Assembly (NCBI RefSeq): GCF_023015695.1
Contig: NZ_JALKAS010000001.1
Coordinates: 2,294,001-2,358,000, forward strand
DNA from: Jannaschia sp. S6380
GTDB lineage: Bacteria; Pseudomonadota; Alphaproteobacteria; Rhodobacterales; Rhodobacteraceae
Length of the DNA: 64,000 nucleotides
Reading direction: 5' to 3'
Shown here: positions 1 to 8,600 of the stretch, in pieces
How positions within the stretch are numbered: the first letter of the stretch is position 1
Layout of the letters: every line of letters starts with the position of its first letter
Program-made: the position numbers and the translations under genes
Notes under the pieces: model-generated
What the model was told of the DNA's origin: nothing
Databases searched by the model: none
The model's input: the letters and a program-made list of their open reading frames with translations, nothing else

Positions 1-204
1 GAAGCCCATGCAGGCCCAGAAGACGCCAAGTATGGCCGCCATCTTCGGCACGAAGGTCAGCGTCATCTCCTGGATGGAGGTCAGCGCCTGCAGCAGGCCG
101 ATGGCCAGGCCGACCGCCAGCGCCACCGCGAGGATCGGCGCGGAAGTCAGGACGGCGATCCAGAGACCCTGCCGCAGCACGTCGTAGAAAAGGAGATCCG
201 ACAT
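1..204 (-). CDS. fliQ: Flagellar export apparatus protein FliQ (3' end outside window)
   Basis: Reading leftward from the ATG at 204 gives 68 codons, beginning MSDLLFYDVLRQGLWIAVLT and continuing through a long hydrophobic stretch and a LTSIQEMTLTFVPK segment that is typical of FliQ, a two-helix inner-membrane subunit of the flagellar type III export gate (with FliP and FliR). The usual length is near 89 residues, so about 20 residues lie outside the window. It follows fliE, whose stop is 10 bases upstream, and is probably the continuation of the flgB-flgC-fliE operon. Identification rests on the motif and on the neighbourhood. Confidence 0.9.
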   Translation of the reverse strand, partial: MSDLLFYDVLRQGLWIAVLTSAPILAVALAVGLAIGLLQALTSIQEMTLTFVPKMAAILGVFWACMGF

Positions 205-214
205 CGGCCCCGCC

Positions 215-472
215 TCAGACGGGCATTCGCAGGATTTCCTGATACGCCTCGACCACGCGGTCGCGGATCGTGACCACCGTGTCGATGGCAAGCTGTCCTT
301 CGGCAAGTGCGGTCACCAGGGCGTGCGGATCGGCGCCGCCGGTCACGGCCGCTTCGGCCTGTCGTTCCGCCTGCCGCAGCGTTTCGACGAACCCCGAGGC
401 TGCCTCTGCCGTCGGGCCCGTCTTGGGCGCGGGCATGCCGCCCAGTCCGCCTGCGATCGCTGAAAGGTCCAT
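215..472 (-). CDS. fliE: Flagellar hook-basal body complex protein FliE
   Basis: An 85-residue protein with the conserved FliE ending (EAYQEILRMPV) and the central segment DTVVTIRDRVVEAYQE. FliE sits between the MS ring and the proximal rod and is among the first substrates of flagellar export. The length is slightly under the usual 100 or so because the N-terminus is short and Gly/Pro rich. It lies between flgC (40 bases upstream) and fliQ in the order flgB-flgC-fliE-fliQ, which is common in alphaproteobacteria. Confidence 0.92.
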   Translation of the reverse strand: MDLSAIAGGLGGMPAPKTGPTAEAASGFVETLRQAERQAEAAVTGGADPHALVTALAEGQLAIDTVVTIRDRVVEAYQEILRMPV

Positions 473-511
473 TCTGGCCTCCTGTTTATGGTCTCGTGGT
501 TCGTGGGAAAA

Positions 512-904
512 CTATCGCTTGAGAATATCGAAGAGCTGGCTGGACATGCGGCGCACCTGCTCGAACATCTTCAGGTTCGCTTCATAGCTCCGCTGCGCTT
601 CGCGCGCGTCGGCAAGCTCCGTCACCAGCTCGACATTGGATCCGTCATGGTATCCGTCTTCGTTCGCCATCGGATGCGCCGGGTCGTGAACCTGCGGAAG
701 CGCCGCCTGCGACAGCCGGACGGGGCCGGCCTCGATCGCGCCGCTGCGCCGGCCGCCCTCGACGGTTTCGCGGAATTCAATCGTCTTCCGGCGGTAACCG
801 GGCGTGTCCACGTTGGCGATATTCTCCGAGATATGGCGCAGCCGCTGACCCTGGCCACGCATGCCGGAAGACAGAACCGTCAGGGCGCTCGAAAATTCGG
901 CCAT
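512..904 (-). CDS. flgC: Flagellar basal-body rod protein FlgC
   Basis: A 130-residue proximal-rod protein. The N-terminus carries the rod/hook signature ENIANVDTPGYRRK (about residues 27-40), and the C-terminal helix ends EANLKMFEQVRRMSSQLFDILKR, as in FlgC, where the two ends form the coiled-coil of the axial structure. The start codon lies 3 bases past the flgB stop at 907, so the two are almost certainly co-translated. Confidence 0.95.
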   Translation of the reverse strand: MAEFSSALTVLSSGMRGQGQRLRHISENIANVDTPGYRRKTIEFRETVEGGRRSGAIEAGPVRLSQAALPQVHDPAHPMANEDGYHDGSNVELVTELADAREAQRSYEANLKMFEQVRRMSSQLFDILKR

Positions 905-906
905 GT

Positions 907-1275
907 TCAGCCCCGACCCAATCCGGCGCGCATCATACCCAGCGCGCTCCGATACACCGTGAGGGCACGATCGTGGTGGCGTGCGGCCTCGATCCCCCGC
1001 AGGACCTGATCCTCCAGCGAGACGGTATTGCCGTTCGGGTCGGCGGGCACGTCATGCAGGATCCGGGGGCGCGCCGTGCCCTCGGGGCCGGTCAGGTGCC
1101 GCGCATGCGTCCGGCGCAGGGCCAATCCGTCATCGGGGGAAAAGGTGGCCATGTCGCGGGCGCGATAGCCGGGGGTGTCGGCATTCGCCACGTTGGTGGC
1201 GATCACAGCCTGTCGCGTCGCCGCTTGGCGGGCCATGCCGGCCGCAAGGCGCATGATCTCGGGCATTTCGTTCAC
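907..1275 (-). CDS. flgB: Flagellar basal-body rod protein FlgB
   Basis: A proximal-rod protein with the signature NVANADTPGYRARD (about residues 28-41). I place the start at a GTG (1275), because a GGAG Shine-Dalgarno lies 7 bases upstream of it; the in-frame ATG at 1266 would be 16 bases from that site. The reading frame stays open further upstream without homology. The product is 122 residues, normal for FlgB. It is the first gene of the leftward flgB-flgC-fliE-fliQ operon and is divergent from fliI, leaving an 89-base shared promoter region. Confidence 0.9.
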   Translation of the reverse strand: MNEMPEIMRLAAGMARQAATRQAVIATNVANADTPGYRARDMATFSPDDGLALRRTHARHLTGPEGTARPRILHDVPADPNGNTVSLEDQVLRGIEAARHHDRALTVYRSALGMMRAGLGRG

Positions 1276-1364
1276 TGGGCAACTCCTTCGTCGTCCGTGA
1301 AACGAAGCCTTAAGACTGATTCCTTTAGAAATCGTTTCGTACAGCCCCGGCCGGAGACCGAAAC
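1276..1364. promoter_or_regulatory. Divergent promoter region flgB / fliI
   Basis: This 89-base gap separates the leftward rod-gene operon from rightward fliI and must hold promoters for both. It is locally AT-richer around 1311-1340 and contains one TTAA at about 1311, but no second TTAA at the 7-base spacing of a full CtrA box. The fliI ribosome-binding site GGAG is at 1353-1356. Confidence 0.45.
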
Positions 1365-2747
1365 ATGACCGACACTCTCGACATCCCGGTGGCCGACCCG
1401 TTCGCGACCCTTCGCGCTCAGGTGAACCTGATCGAGTCAAGCTTTCCGCTGGGCCAGATCACCGGGCTCGATGCCGCCGGCTTCACGGTCGAGGGCCTGT
1501 CCGACCACGTTCTGCTGGGCGAAGAGTTGATCTACGAAGACGCCGAGGGTCGGAGCTTTCGCGCGGAAGTCACGCGGCTCGACCGCGGGCAACTCCGGGC
1601 GGCTCCCTATGGCTCTCCCGACGGGTTGCATATCGGCGCGAGGGTCAGGCCCGCCGGCGCCGCGCGCATCGCCCCGCACGATGGCTGGATCGGCCGGGTC
1701 ATCGATCCGTTCGGACAGCCGCTCGACGGCCGCCCCCTAGTGCCCGGCCATCCGGTCCCGCTCCGCAGGGCGGCGCCGGCGGCCACGCGCCGTCGGGGGA
1801 TGGGTGACCGGTTGCGCACTGGAATGGCCGTCTTCGACACGATGTTGCCGGTCGCGTCCGGTCAGCGCATCGGACTCTTCGCGGGTTCGGGCGTCGGCAA
1901 GTCCACCCTCCTCGGCAGCTTCGCACAGGATCTCGATGCCGATATCTGCGTGCTGGCCCTCGTCGGCGAACGTGGCCGGGAAGTCTCGGATTTCGTGCAC
2001 CGCACGCTGGGGTCGCGGGGGCGCGCCCGCACGGTGGTCGTCGCGGCCACGTCCGACATGCCGGCGAACACGCGGCGGCGCTGCGCCTTCGCCGCCCTCG
2101 CCGTGGCCGAGCATTTCCGCGATCAGGGACGGCGCGTGCTGTTTCTCTGCGACAGCGTCACGCGCATGGCCGAGGCCCATCGAGAGGTCGCCGTGGCCGC
2201 CGGCGAGGACGCGTCGCTGCGGGGGCATCCGCCCAGTCTGACGCCGCTTTTGGCCTCGCTTTGCGAACGGGCCGGCCCGGGGGAGGACGGTCAGGGCGAC
2301 ATGACCGCGATCTTCACCGTCCTGGTCGCCGGTTCCGACATGGAGGAGCCGGTGGCCGACATCCTGCGCGGGCAACTCGACGGACATGTGATCCTTTCAC
2401 GCGATATCGCGGAGGGCGGGCGATACCCCGCCGTGGACGTGCTGCGCTCCGTCTCGCGCAGCCTGCCGGAGGCGGCGAACCCGGCCGAGAACGCCCTGAT
2501 CGGAGAAGTACGCAAGATCCTCGGAGTGCAAGACCGCAGCGACCTGATGGTGCGATCGGGCCTCTACGAGCGTGGCGCGAACCCGGAGATCGACCGCGCG
2601 ACGGCCCTGGCCCCGAAGATCGAGGATCTGTTCGCGGCCCGTGGCCTCACGCGACCCGAGGATGGCTTCCGGCTACTGGCGGGCGTCCTCGGAAAATCCT
2701 ACGAAAACCCGGCCCGCGCAGCGACCGAAAAGCCTGGCATCCGGTGA
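1365..2747 (+). CDS. fliI: Flagellum-specific ATPase FliI
   Basis: A 460-residue member of the F1-beta/FliI/YscN ATPase family that powers and orders substrate delivery to the flagellar export gate. Visible elements are an N-terminal beta-barrel (residues 20-100), the GRVIDPFGQPLDG segment (110-122), the Walker A motif GSGVGKST (174-181), GERGREV (201-207) and the Walker B region VLFLCDSVTRMAEAHREV. The start ATG has a GGAG 8 bases upstream. It stands alone on the + strand, divergent from flgB. Confidence 0.95.
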   Translation: MTDTLDIPVADPFATLRAQVNLIESSFPLGQITGLDAAGFTVEGLSDHVLLGEELIYEDAEGRSFRAEVTRLDRGQLRAAPYGSPDGLHIGARVRPAGAARIAPHDGWIGRVIDPFGQPLDGRPLVPGHPVPLRRAAPAATRRRGMGDRLRTGMAVFDTMLPVASGQRIGLFAGSGVGKSTLLGSFAQDLDADICVLALVGERGREVSDFVHRTLGSRGRARTVVVAATSDMPANTRRRCAFAALAVAEHFRDQGRRVLFLCDSVTRMAEAHREVAVAAGEDASLRGHPPSLTPLLASLCERAGPGEDGQGDMTAIFTVLVAGSDMEEPVADILRGQLDGHVILSRDIAEGGRYPAVDVLRSVSRSLPEAANPAENALIGEVRKILGVQDRSDLMVRSGLYERGANPEIDRATALAPKIEDLFAARGLTRPEDGFRLLAGVLGKSYENPARAATEKPGIR

Positions 2748-2878
2748 AGCGGATCGGGTGCCTTTTGGTCGGGCAGGGGGACCGATCCCACCCGGATGTG
2801 ATCGGCGGCATGGATCCGTCCGGCACCCATCGAATGCCGATTTAGCTCAAACACGACGCAGATCGTCGCGTCGCCCGG
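2748..2878. other. Convergent gap fliI / DUF1217
   Basis: A 131-base space between convergent genes. I see no open frame with coding character. A short imperfect stem around the GACGCAGATCGTCGCGTC segment (near 2849-2867) could help termination, but it has no U-tract. Confidence 0.4.
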
Positions 2879-3667
2879 TCAGAAGCCGCGCAACAGCACC
2901 AGTGCAGGAGAAGACGCGACACCGGCGCCGTCAGCGAGGCCCGCCATCGCGGTGAAGCGATCGAGAAGCGGGTCCAAGACCGCCGGCTGACCCAGTTCCG
3001 CGATTTCGTCGGTTCCGAAGATCGTCCGCGCGCGCTCGGTGAAATCTTCGAGCTGACGGTCGATCGGCAAGGTCGCGAATGCCGTTGGCAAGTTCAAGGC
3101 CGTCTCCATCACCTTGCGTAGCGGCGGCGTGCCCATGAGCGTGAACCACTTTGTACGGTTCGAACCCTCGCCGTCCGCCAGGGCGGCAAGTTCCCGTCGT
3201 GCATTCAGCGCCAGGCGCATCGTCTCGTCGGAATTTCCGAGATCGGCCTCGAAACTCCGCTCGCTGTAGCGCGCCTCGATCCGTGCGGCGAAGCCGGGAA
3301 GAACGGATGCGGGTACGCCGCCACCCCCGAATTCGAAGGCCCGCGACAGGTCGCGGTAGCGCTTGTCGCTCAGCCGGTTGGCCAAGGCTTCCGGATTGTC
3401 GGTTCCCTCTTCCAGGACCTTGCGGATCAGGAACTTCGCGTCGATGTCGTCGTCGAGCCCGAACGCGCCCAACGCCACGGTCAACAACCGCCTGTCCGCC
3501 ACCAGTTCTGCGGCGGTCGAGACCGTTCCGATCGTTTCGCGGAAGTAATTCAGGTCGCGCTTTTGCGCGGCGCCGTTTGCATGGGCGGCGCGCTGTGCAT
3601 CCAAGGTCGACTGCAGAAAGCGCCAACCGGTCAACCCACCGGTCGGCACGAAGGGTTGAAAGGTCAC
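2879..3667 (-). CDS. DUF1217 domain flagellar-locus protein
   Basis: A 262-residue protein of the DUF1217 family, which in Rhodobacteraceae is regularly encoded beside flagellar genes but has no settled function. Recognisable parts include the N-terminal GLTGWRFLQSTLDAQ, the LGAFGLDDDIDAKFLIRKVLEEG motif and the repeated phrase SDKRYRDLSRAFEFG. Translation appears to start with GTG (3667-3665), which overlaps the flbT stop as GTGA, so it is probably translationally coupled to flbT. It is the last gene of the flaF-flbT-DUF1217 group. Confidence 0.8.
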   Translation of the reverse strand: MTFQPFVPTGGLTGWRFLQSTLDAQRAAHANGAAQKRDLNYFRETIGTVSTAAELVADRRLLTVALGAFGLDDDIDAKFLIRKVLEEGTDNPEALANRLSDKRYRDLSRAFEFGGGGVPASVLPGFAARIEARYSERSFEADLGNSDETMRLALNARRELAALADGEGSNRTKWFTLMGTPPLRKVMETALNLPTAFATLPIDRQLEDFTERARTIFGTDEIAELGQPAVLDPLLDRFTAMAGLADGAGVASSPALVLLRGF

Positions 3668-4068
3668 CCCGGCCGCGCCGCGAGAAGCGACGCCTCCTGA
3701 CGGCGCAGCCCGCCCAGCTGGCGCAGCGCCTGATAGAGCTGCCCGTCCCGCAGATGGGCGGCGATCCGATCGATCCGCGACCGATCCTCCGGTGCCACGA
3801 AGGCATGGCGCAGCGGAACGAGCGCGCCCAACACGGCCGTCGTGGTCTCCTCCATGTCCGCCTCGCCCACCATCATCAGCTGCACGCTATGCGCAATCCG
3901 GCCGACAGGCGTTCCGGCCGCTTCGGGGTCGATCGCATCGCGCAGGCGCAGCAGTTGCGTCTCCGGCGTCAGCAGGCGCAGGCGCGCACCGCGGCCCACG
4001 TTTTCGATGACGGCCCCGTTGACGACGATCCGGTCGCCGGCGGGGAACTTCAGCATCAGACCCGCCAT
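3664..4068 (-). CDS. flbT: Flagellin post-transcriptional regulator FlbT
   Basis: A 134-residue protein starting MAGLMLKFPAGDRIVVNGAV with the FlbT hallmark LKFPAGDRIVVNGAVIEN and the following LLTPETQLLRLRDAIDP. In Caulobacter, FlbT associates with the 5' leader of flagellin mRNA and promotes its decay until the hook is complete. The ATG at 4068 is one base from the flaF stop; a second Met is four codons downstream. Its stop overlaps the GTG of the DUF1217 gene. Here the flagellin gene is just upstream of flaF, on the same strand. Confidence 0.93.
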   Translation of the reverse strand: MAGLMLKFPAGDRIVVNGAVIENVGRGARLRLLTPETQLLRLRDAIDPEAAGTPVGRIAHSVQLMMVGEADMEETTTAVLGALVPLRHAFVAPEDRSRIDRIAAHLRDGQLYQALRQLGGLRRQEASLLAARPG

Positions 4069-4069
4069 G

Positions 4070-4441
4070 TCAGGCGGCCCCCGCCGACAGGCCCGCGGCC
4101 ACCCGGCGGTTGATCTCGCACAGGATCGCGGCCTCGCCCGAACCTTCCAGAACCTGGCTGGTATGCCGCTCCACGAAGCCGGCGAGCCCGAGAAGGCTGA
4201 CGCGCAAGGCCTCGGGCATGGCATTGTCGTCGCCCGCGCAGGCCTCCGCCGCCGCCCGCCACAGCCGGCGGTTGTCGTGAAGGGCGGCGGCCTTGCGCGA
4301 GGCCGTCGCGCGGTCGTCGCCGAAGACCGCCTCCAGCCGGCGCGTGACGTCGGCGAAGACCATGGCTTCCCCGCGGGCCGGCGATGTCAGGGAAGGGTCG
4401 ATCGCGGCATAGGCGGCCGCGGCGCTCAGAGCATAGCCCAT
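4070..4441 (-). CDS. flaF: Flagellar biosynthesis regulator FlaF
   Basis: A 123-residue protein beginning MGYALSAAAAYAAID and containing DNRRLWRAAAEACAGDDNAMPEALR, matching the FlaF family (NRxLWxxLaxDL-type core). FlaF is needed for flagellin synthesis or secretion in alphaproteobacteria and works opposite to FlbT. It lies between the flagellin gene and flbT, in the common order fla-flaF-flbT. Confidence 0.92.
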   Translation of the reverse strand: MGYALSAAAAYAAIDPSLTSPARGEAMVFADVTRRLEAVFGDDRATASRKAAALHDNRRLWRAAAEACAGDDNAMPEALRVSLLGLAGFVERHTSQVLEGSGEAAILCEINRRVAAGLSAGAA

Positions 4442-4516
4442 AGGATCGGTTTCTCACGATTGGCGAACTTCGCGACCTGCACGAAGGTCCGGCGCTTTGC
4501 GCCAAGGTCCGAAGGA

Positions 4517-4543
4517 CCCGCCCCGGAAATGGTCCGGGGCGGG
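4517..4543 (-). terminator. GC hairpin downstream of flagellin
   Basis: A perfect 10-base-pair stem, CCCGCCCCGG ... CCGGGGCGGG (4517-4526 with 4534-4543), with a 7-base loop, lies 11 bases past the flagellin stop. There is no run of U on the minus-strand side, so it may act as a weak terminator or as a 3' stabiliser that separates abundant flagellin mRNA from the flaF-flbT message. Confidence 0.6.
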
Positions 4544-4553
4544 CGGGATCACG

Positions 4554-5381
4554 TCAGCGGAACAGCGACAGGATCGACTGCGGCGCCTGGTTCGCGATCG
4601 AGAGCGACTGGGTCGCCAGCTGCTGCTGGACCTGCAGCGCCTGGAGACGCGCGGAGGTCTCCTCCATGTCGGCATCGACCAGCGAACCAATGCCCGACTT
4701 CATCGCGTCGGTCAGCTTGCTGACGAATTCGCCCTGGTCGGAGATCCGCTTGGCCGAGGCCCCGAGGGCCGCCGCACCGTCGACGGCGGTCTGGATATGC
4801 GCCTCGATGGCCGCGATCGACGTCTCCGCATCCGCGGCGGTACCGACATCGACGTCGGACAGATCGAGGTTGGCTTCGAAATCGACCGAATCGACGTCGA
4901 TATTCGCCGCCGTGACCGAGCCGTCCGCGGCCCGGTCGATCGAGGACAGGACCGAGATGCCGGTGTTGCCCGCCGTATCCAGCAGGTTCGCGCCGTTGAA
5001 TTGCGAAGCCTTGATGATCGAGGTGATCTGCTCCTTCATTTCGTCGACATCGGCGGTTAGCTTGGTGTAGTCGACGTTTTCGCCGGTGGCGGCGACGATC
5101 TTCTCCTTCATGTCCTTCAGGACATTGGTGATCTGCTCGGCACCGGCCGAGGCCACGGCCACGGTCGACTCGCCCAGGGCAAGGCTGTCGGAGACGGCCT
5201 TGAAGCCCGACACGTCGGATTCCATGACCTTCGAGATGGCCCAGATGGCGGAGTTGTCCTTGGCCGAGGCGATCGACTTGCCGGTGGAGATGGCCGATTG
5301 CGTCGAAGCCATGTCGCGGTTGACGGATTTCAGCGTCTGAAGCGCGACCATCGCGCCGTTGTTGGTCAGGATGCTGGACAT
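4554..5381 (-). CDS. Flagellin
   Basis: A 275-residue flagellin, the exported filament subunit. The N-terminal D0/D1 region (MSSILTNNGAMVALQTLKSV, then STGKSIASAKDNSAIWAISK) and the C-terminal coil (EETSARLQALQVQQQLATQSLSIANQ, ending SILSLFR) are conserved; the central variable domain (about 150-200) is short and rich in Asp/Ala/Val. The upstream leader is about 200 bases and contains hairpins next to the ribosome-binding site. Co-location with flaF and flbT suggests the usual post-transcriptional control. Confidence 0.95.
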   Translation of the reverse strand: MSSILTNNGAMVALQTLKSVNRDMASTQSAISTGKSIASAKDNSAIWAISKVMESDVSGFKAVSDSLALGESTVAVASAGAEQITNVLKDMKEKIVAATGENVDYTKLTADVDEMKEQITSIIKASQFNGANLLDTAGNTGISVLSSIDRAADGSVTAANIDVDSVDFEANLDLSDVDVGTAADAETSIAAIEAHIQTAVDGAAALGASAKRISDQGEFVSKLTDAMKSGIGSLVDADMEETSARLQALQVQQQLATQSLSIANQAPQSILSLFR

Positions 5382-5401
5382 TTGGATATTCCCTTGAATG
5401 C

Positions 5402-5416
5402 GCCCGCTTCGCGGGC
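5402..5416 (-). promoter_or_regulatory. Hairpin in the flagellin 5' leader
   Basis: A 15-base perfect stem-loop, GCCCGC-TTC-GCGGGC (5402-5416), lies just upstream of the flagellin AAGGGA ribosome-binding site and start (ATG at 5381). Structured leaders next to the start are targets of FlbT in Caulobacter; use here is inference from the presence of flbT nearby. Confidence 0.5.
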
Positions 5417-5524
5417 TTGTGAAATCCGCTTTCGCGGAACGTTCGACATTCTGCCTGCGGGGTCCGCTTGGGCGGGTGTCCCATCTTCGCCGTTCTCGGC
5501 ACGTCCGGTGCTAGGCCGCGGACC

Positions 5525-5539
5525 TTAAGAGGGTCCTAA
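5525..5539. promoter_or_regulatory. CtrA-like box with one mismatch, upstream of flagellin and rdhA
   Basis: The sequence TTAA-GAGGGTC-CTAA has the CtrA spacing TTAA-N7-TTAA with one mismatch in the second half. It lies in the divergent region between the flagellin gene and the reductive dehalogenase gene. CtrA controls flagellar genes in many alphaproteobacteria, so the site more plausibly serves flagellin. The wider gap 5382-5612 also contains a CCCCGC-ATC-GCGGGG type hairpin at 5547-5561. Confidence 0.35.
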
Positions 5540-5612
5540 CGCGCCGCCCCGCGATGCGGGGCATTCGTCTCGCATTGAAACGGTCTTGCCCGCGGGGGCC
5601 CGTCGCGGCCAC

Positions 5613-8600
5613 ATGGCCCGCATGCGCCTCTTCTCCAACCGCAAGCGTCCTCCGCATCTCGGCCCCTATCCGCTGGAGCGGCTGCGGCGCGGAGGGATGC
5701 CCGATCTCTCGGCCGTCCCCCCGGTGCCGCGGTTGGCCTTCGGTGCAGGCACGGCGGGGATCGTGGGCGCGATGTCGGACTATCAGGCCACGATGGACGC
5801 GATTCGTGACGGGCTGGTCAATCGCGCCCGGGCCGACTGCCCCGACGACCCGGTCGCGCGGGCGCGGCACCTCAAGGCATTCGGCTATTTCTGCGACGCG
5901 GCCCTCATCGGCACCGGCCCCGTTCCGGCCGAGGCGCATCTGGATGCGCCGCTGCGGAACCCCGACATCGACGACCTGGCGCAGGCGCTGCGCACGCGAC
6001 AGACCAAGACGCTCGCCGCCGGGATCGACCTCATCATGGCCGACCTGAAGGAGTCGATGGAGGCGCCACCCGCCGGCATCGGCGGTCACCACAACGCCAT
6101 CGTCATCGTGCAGGACATGCCCCGCCCCGTCCGCGATGAACCGGGCGCCGCCTGGATCGCGGGGGCGGAGGCGCACCGCGCCGCCCTGCGCGCCGCCGAG
6201 ACGGCCGTCGTCCTGGCCAGCTATCTGCGGGTGCTGGGGTACGACGCCAAGGCGCATACCATGACCAGCAGCGACGTGAACCTTCACGTCCTGGGCCTGG
6301 CCGCAGGGGTGCTGATGCCGGACGACCGCGGCGTCGCGGCACCGTTCCTGGGCCGGCGCTTCGGCTTGGCCGCCGTCACCACGACCTTCACGCTCGTCCA
6401 TGACGCACCGCTCGCACCCCGCCAGCGGCCGGACCCCCGCTGGTGGGTCGGCCACGGCACCGGGTCCTCGGCCACCAACCGCGACCCCTATGCCAAGCGC
6501 GACTTCGCCCTTGGCCCGCACCCGTTCGAGACGCTGCCCCGCGTCGACACCCCCACCACCTATATCGACGAGCCGCGCGTCGCCCGCGTGCCCAAGCGCG
6601 CCGACCTCTTCGCGCGCGCCCAGTTCGGCGACCTTGGACCGGCGGTGCAGAAACAGGCGACGGCCGGGCATTACGTGCGCAAGGCGGCGCCATCGGCGGC
6701 GCAGCGGCGGATGCTGGGGGCGCTGGTCCTTCTGCAGGACGGCGATCCGAACCCCTTGGGCGCGCGACCCGACGACCCCGACCGCAACGCCACCGACATC
6801 AAGGCCATCGCGTATTGGCTGGGCATCGACGCGGTCGGCATCAGCCGCTGCCCGGATTGGGCGTGGTACAGCCACGACGCCACCGGCACCCCCATCGACC
6901 CGCCGCATGACCAGGCCATCAGCATGATCGTCGACCAGGGATGGGAGACGATGGAGGGTGCGTCCGGCGACGACTGGATCAGCGTGGCGCAGTCGATGCG
7001 CGCCTATCTGCGGTTCTCGCTGCTGGGCGGAATCGTCGCGAAGCTGATCCGCGACCTGGGCTACGCGGCCAAGGCGCATACCGTGCTGGATGGCGAGGTC
7101 CTGCAGCCGCCGCTTCTGCTGCTGTCGGGCCTGGGCGAGGTCAGCCGCATCGGCGAGGTCATCCTGAACCCGTTCCTCGGCCCCCGCCTGAAATCGGGCG
7201 TGGTGACGACCGACATGCCGCTCTCCCACGACAAGCCGATCGATTTCGGCCTGCAACGCTTTTGCGAGGCGTGCAACAAATGCGCGCGCGAATGTCCGTC
7301 GGGCGCCATCACCGCCGGGCCGAAGCTGATGTTCAACGGCTACGAGATCTGGAAGTCCGACAGCCAGAAATGCGCCACCTACCGCATCACGACCCCCGGC
7401 GGCGCGATGTGCGGGCGCTGCATGAAGACCTGCCCCTGGAACCTGGAGGGCCTGTTCGCCGAGGCACCGTTCCGCTGGGCCGCGATGAACCTCCCCGCCG
7501 CAGCGCCGGCGCTTGCGAAGCTCGACGACGCGCTTGGTCGGGGCGGGCTGAATCCTGTCAAGAAATGGTGGTGGGACCTGGAGCTGGAGGTGGACGGCGC
7601 CTATCGCCCGACCCGCCATCCGGTGAACGAACGCGGCCTGCAGCGCGATCTCGACCTGGCCTACGAGGACCAGACCCTCGCCGTCTATCCCGCCCCGCTG
7701 GCCGCCCATCCCTGGCCCTATCCCGACCCCATGGATCGAGAGGCGGGGATCGCCGCCTATCGCGCGATGATCCCCGCCGCCGCCTATCGCGCCCGCATCG
7801 CCGCGGGGGACGAGGCCCATGTCCACCGCTACACCGCCGACCGCGACAGCCCGGTGATCGAGCTGCGTGTGATCCGGGCCGAGGCGATGTCGCCGGACGT
7901 CACCCTCTACGATTTCGCGGCGCCCGACGGGTCGGACCTACCCGAATGGACCGCCGGCGCGCATCTGGACATCGTCGTGGCACCCGAATACCTGCGGCAA
8001 TATTCGATGTCCGGCGACCCGGCCGATCGGTCGAAATATCAGATCGGCGTCCTGCGCGAAGACGGCGGGCGCGGCGGATCGCGCCTCCTCCACCGCATCT
8101 TCACACCGGGCCGCCGGATCTTCGCGGCACCACCCGTCAACCATTTCCCGCTGGTCGAGGACGCGACGTTCAGCCACCTGATGGGCGGCGGTATCGGCAT
8201 CACTCCGATGGTCGCGATGGCGCATCGCCTGCACGCGCTCGGTCGCGACTTCGCGGTGCATTACTCGGTCCCTTCGCGGTCGCGGGCGGCGTATCTCGCC
8301 ATGATGCGGGCGACGCCCTGGGCGGACCGCGTCCACCTGCATGTCAGCGACGAAGACGGCCGCGCGGCCTTGGCCAAGATCCTGCGATACCGACCGGGCG
8401 CGCATGTCTATACCTGCGGACCCGACCGCTACATGTCGGCCGTGATCGGGGCGGCCGAGGAAAGCGGCTTTCCCGAAGACGCGCGCCACCTCGAATACTT
8501 CTCCGTCCCCGATCTTCCGGAGTACGAGAACCACCCCTTCACCCTGCGCCTGCGCGACGGGCGCGAGGTCGCGGTGGCCGCCGAGGAACCCGCGACCGAC

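Noticed and set aside
1276..1364. CtrA box between flgB and fliI
   Set aside because: Only one TTAA is present; no second half at 6-7 bases spacing.
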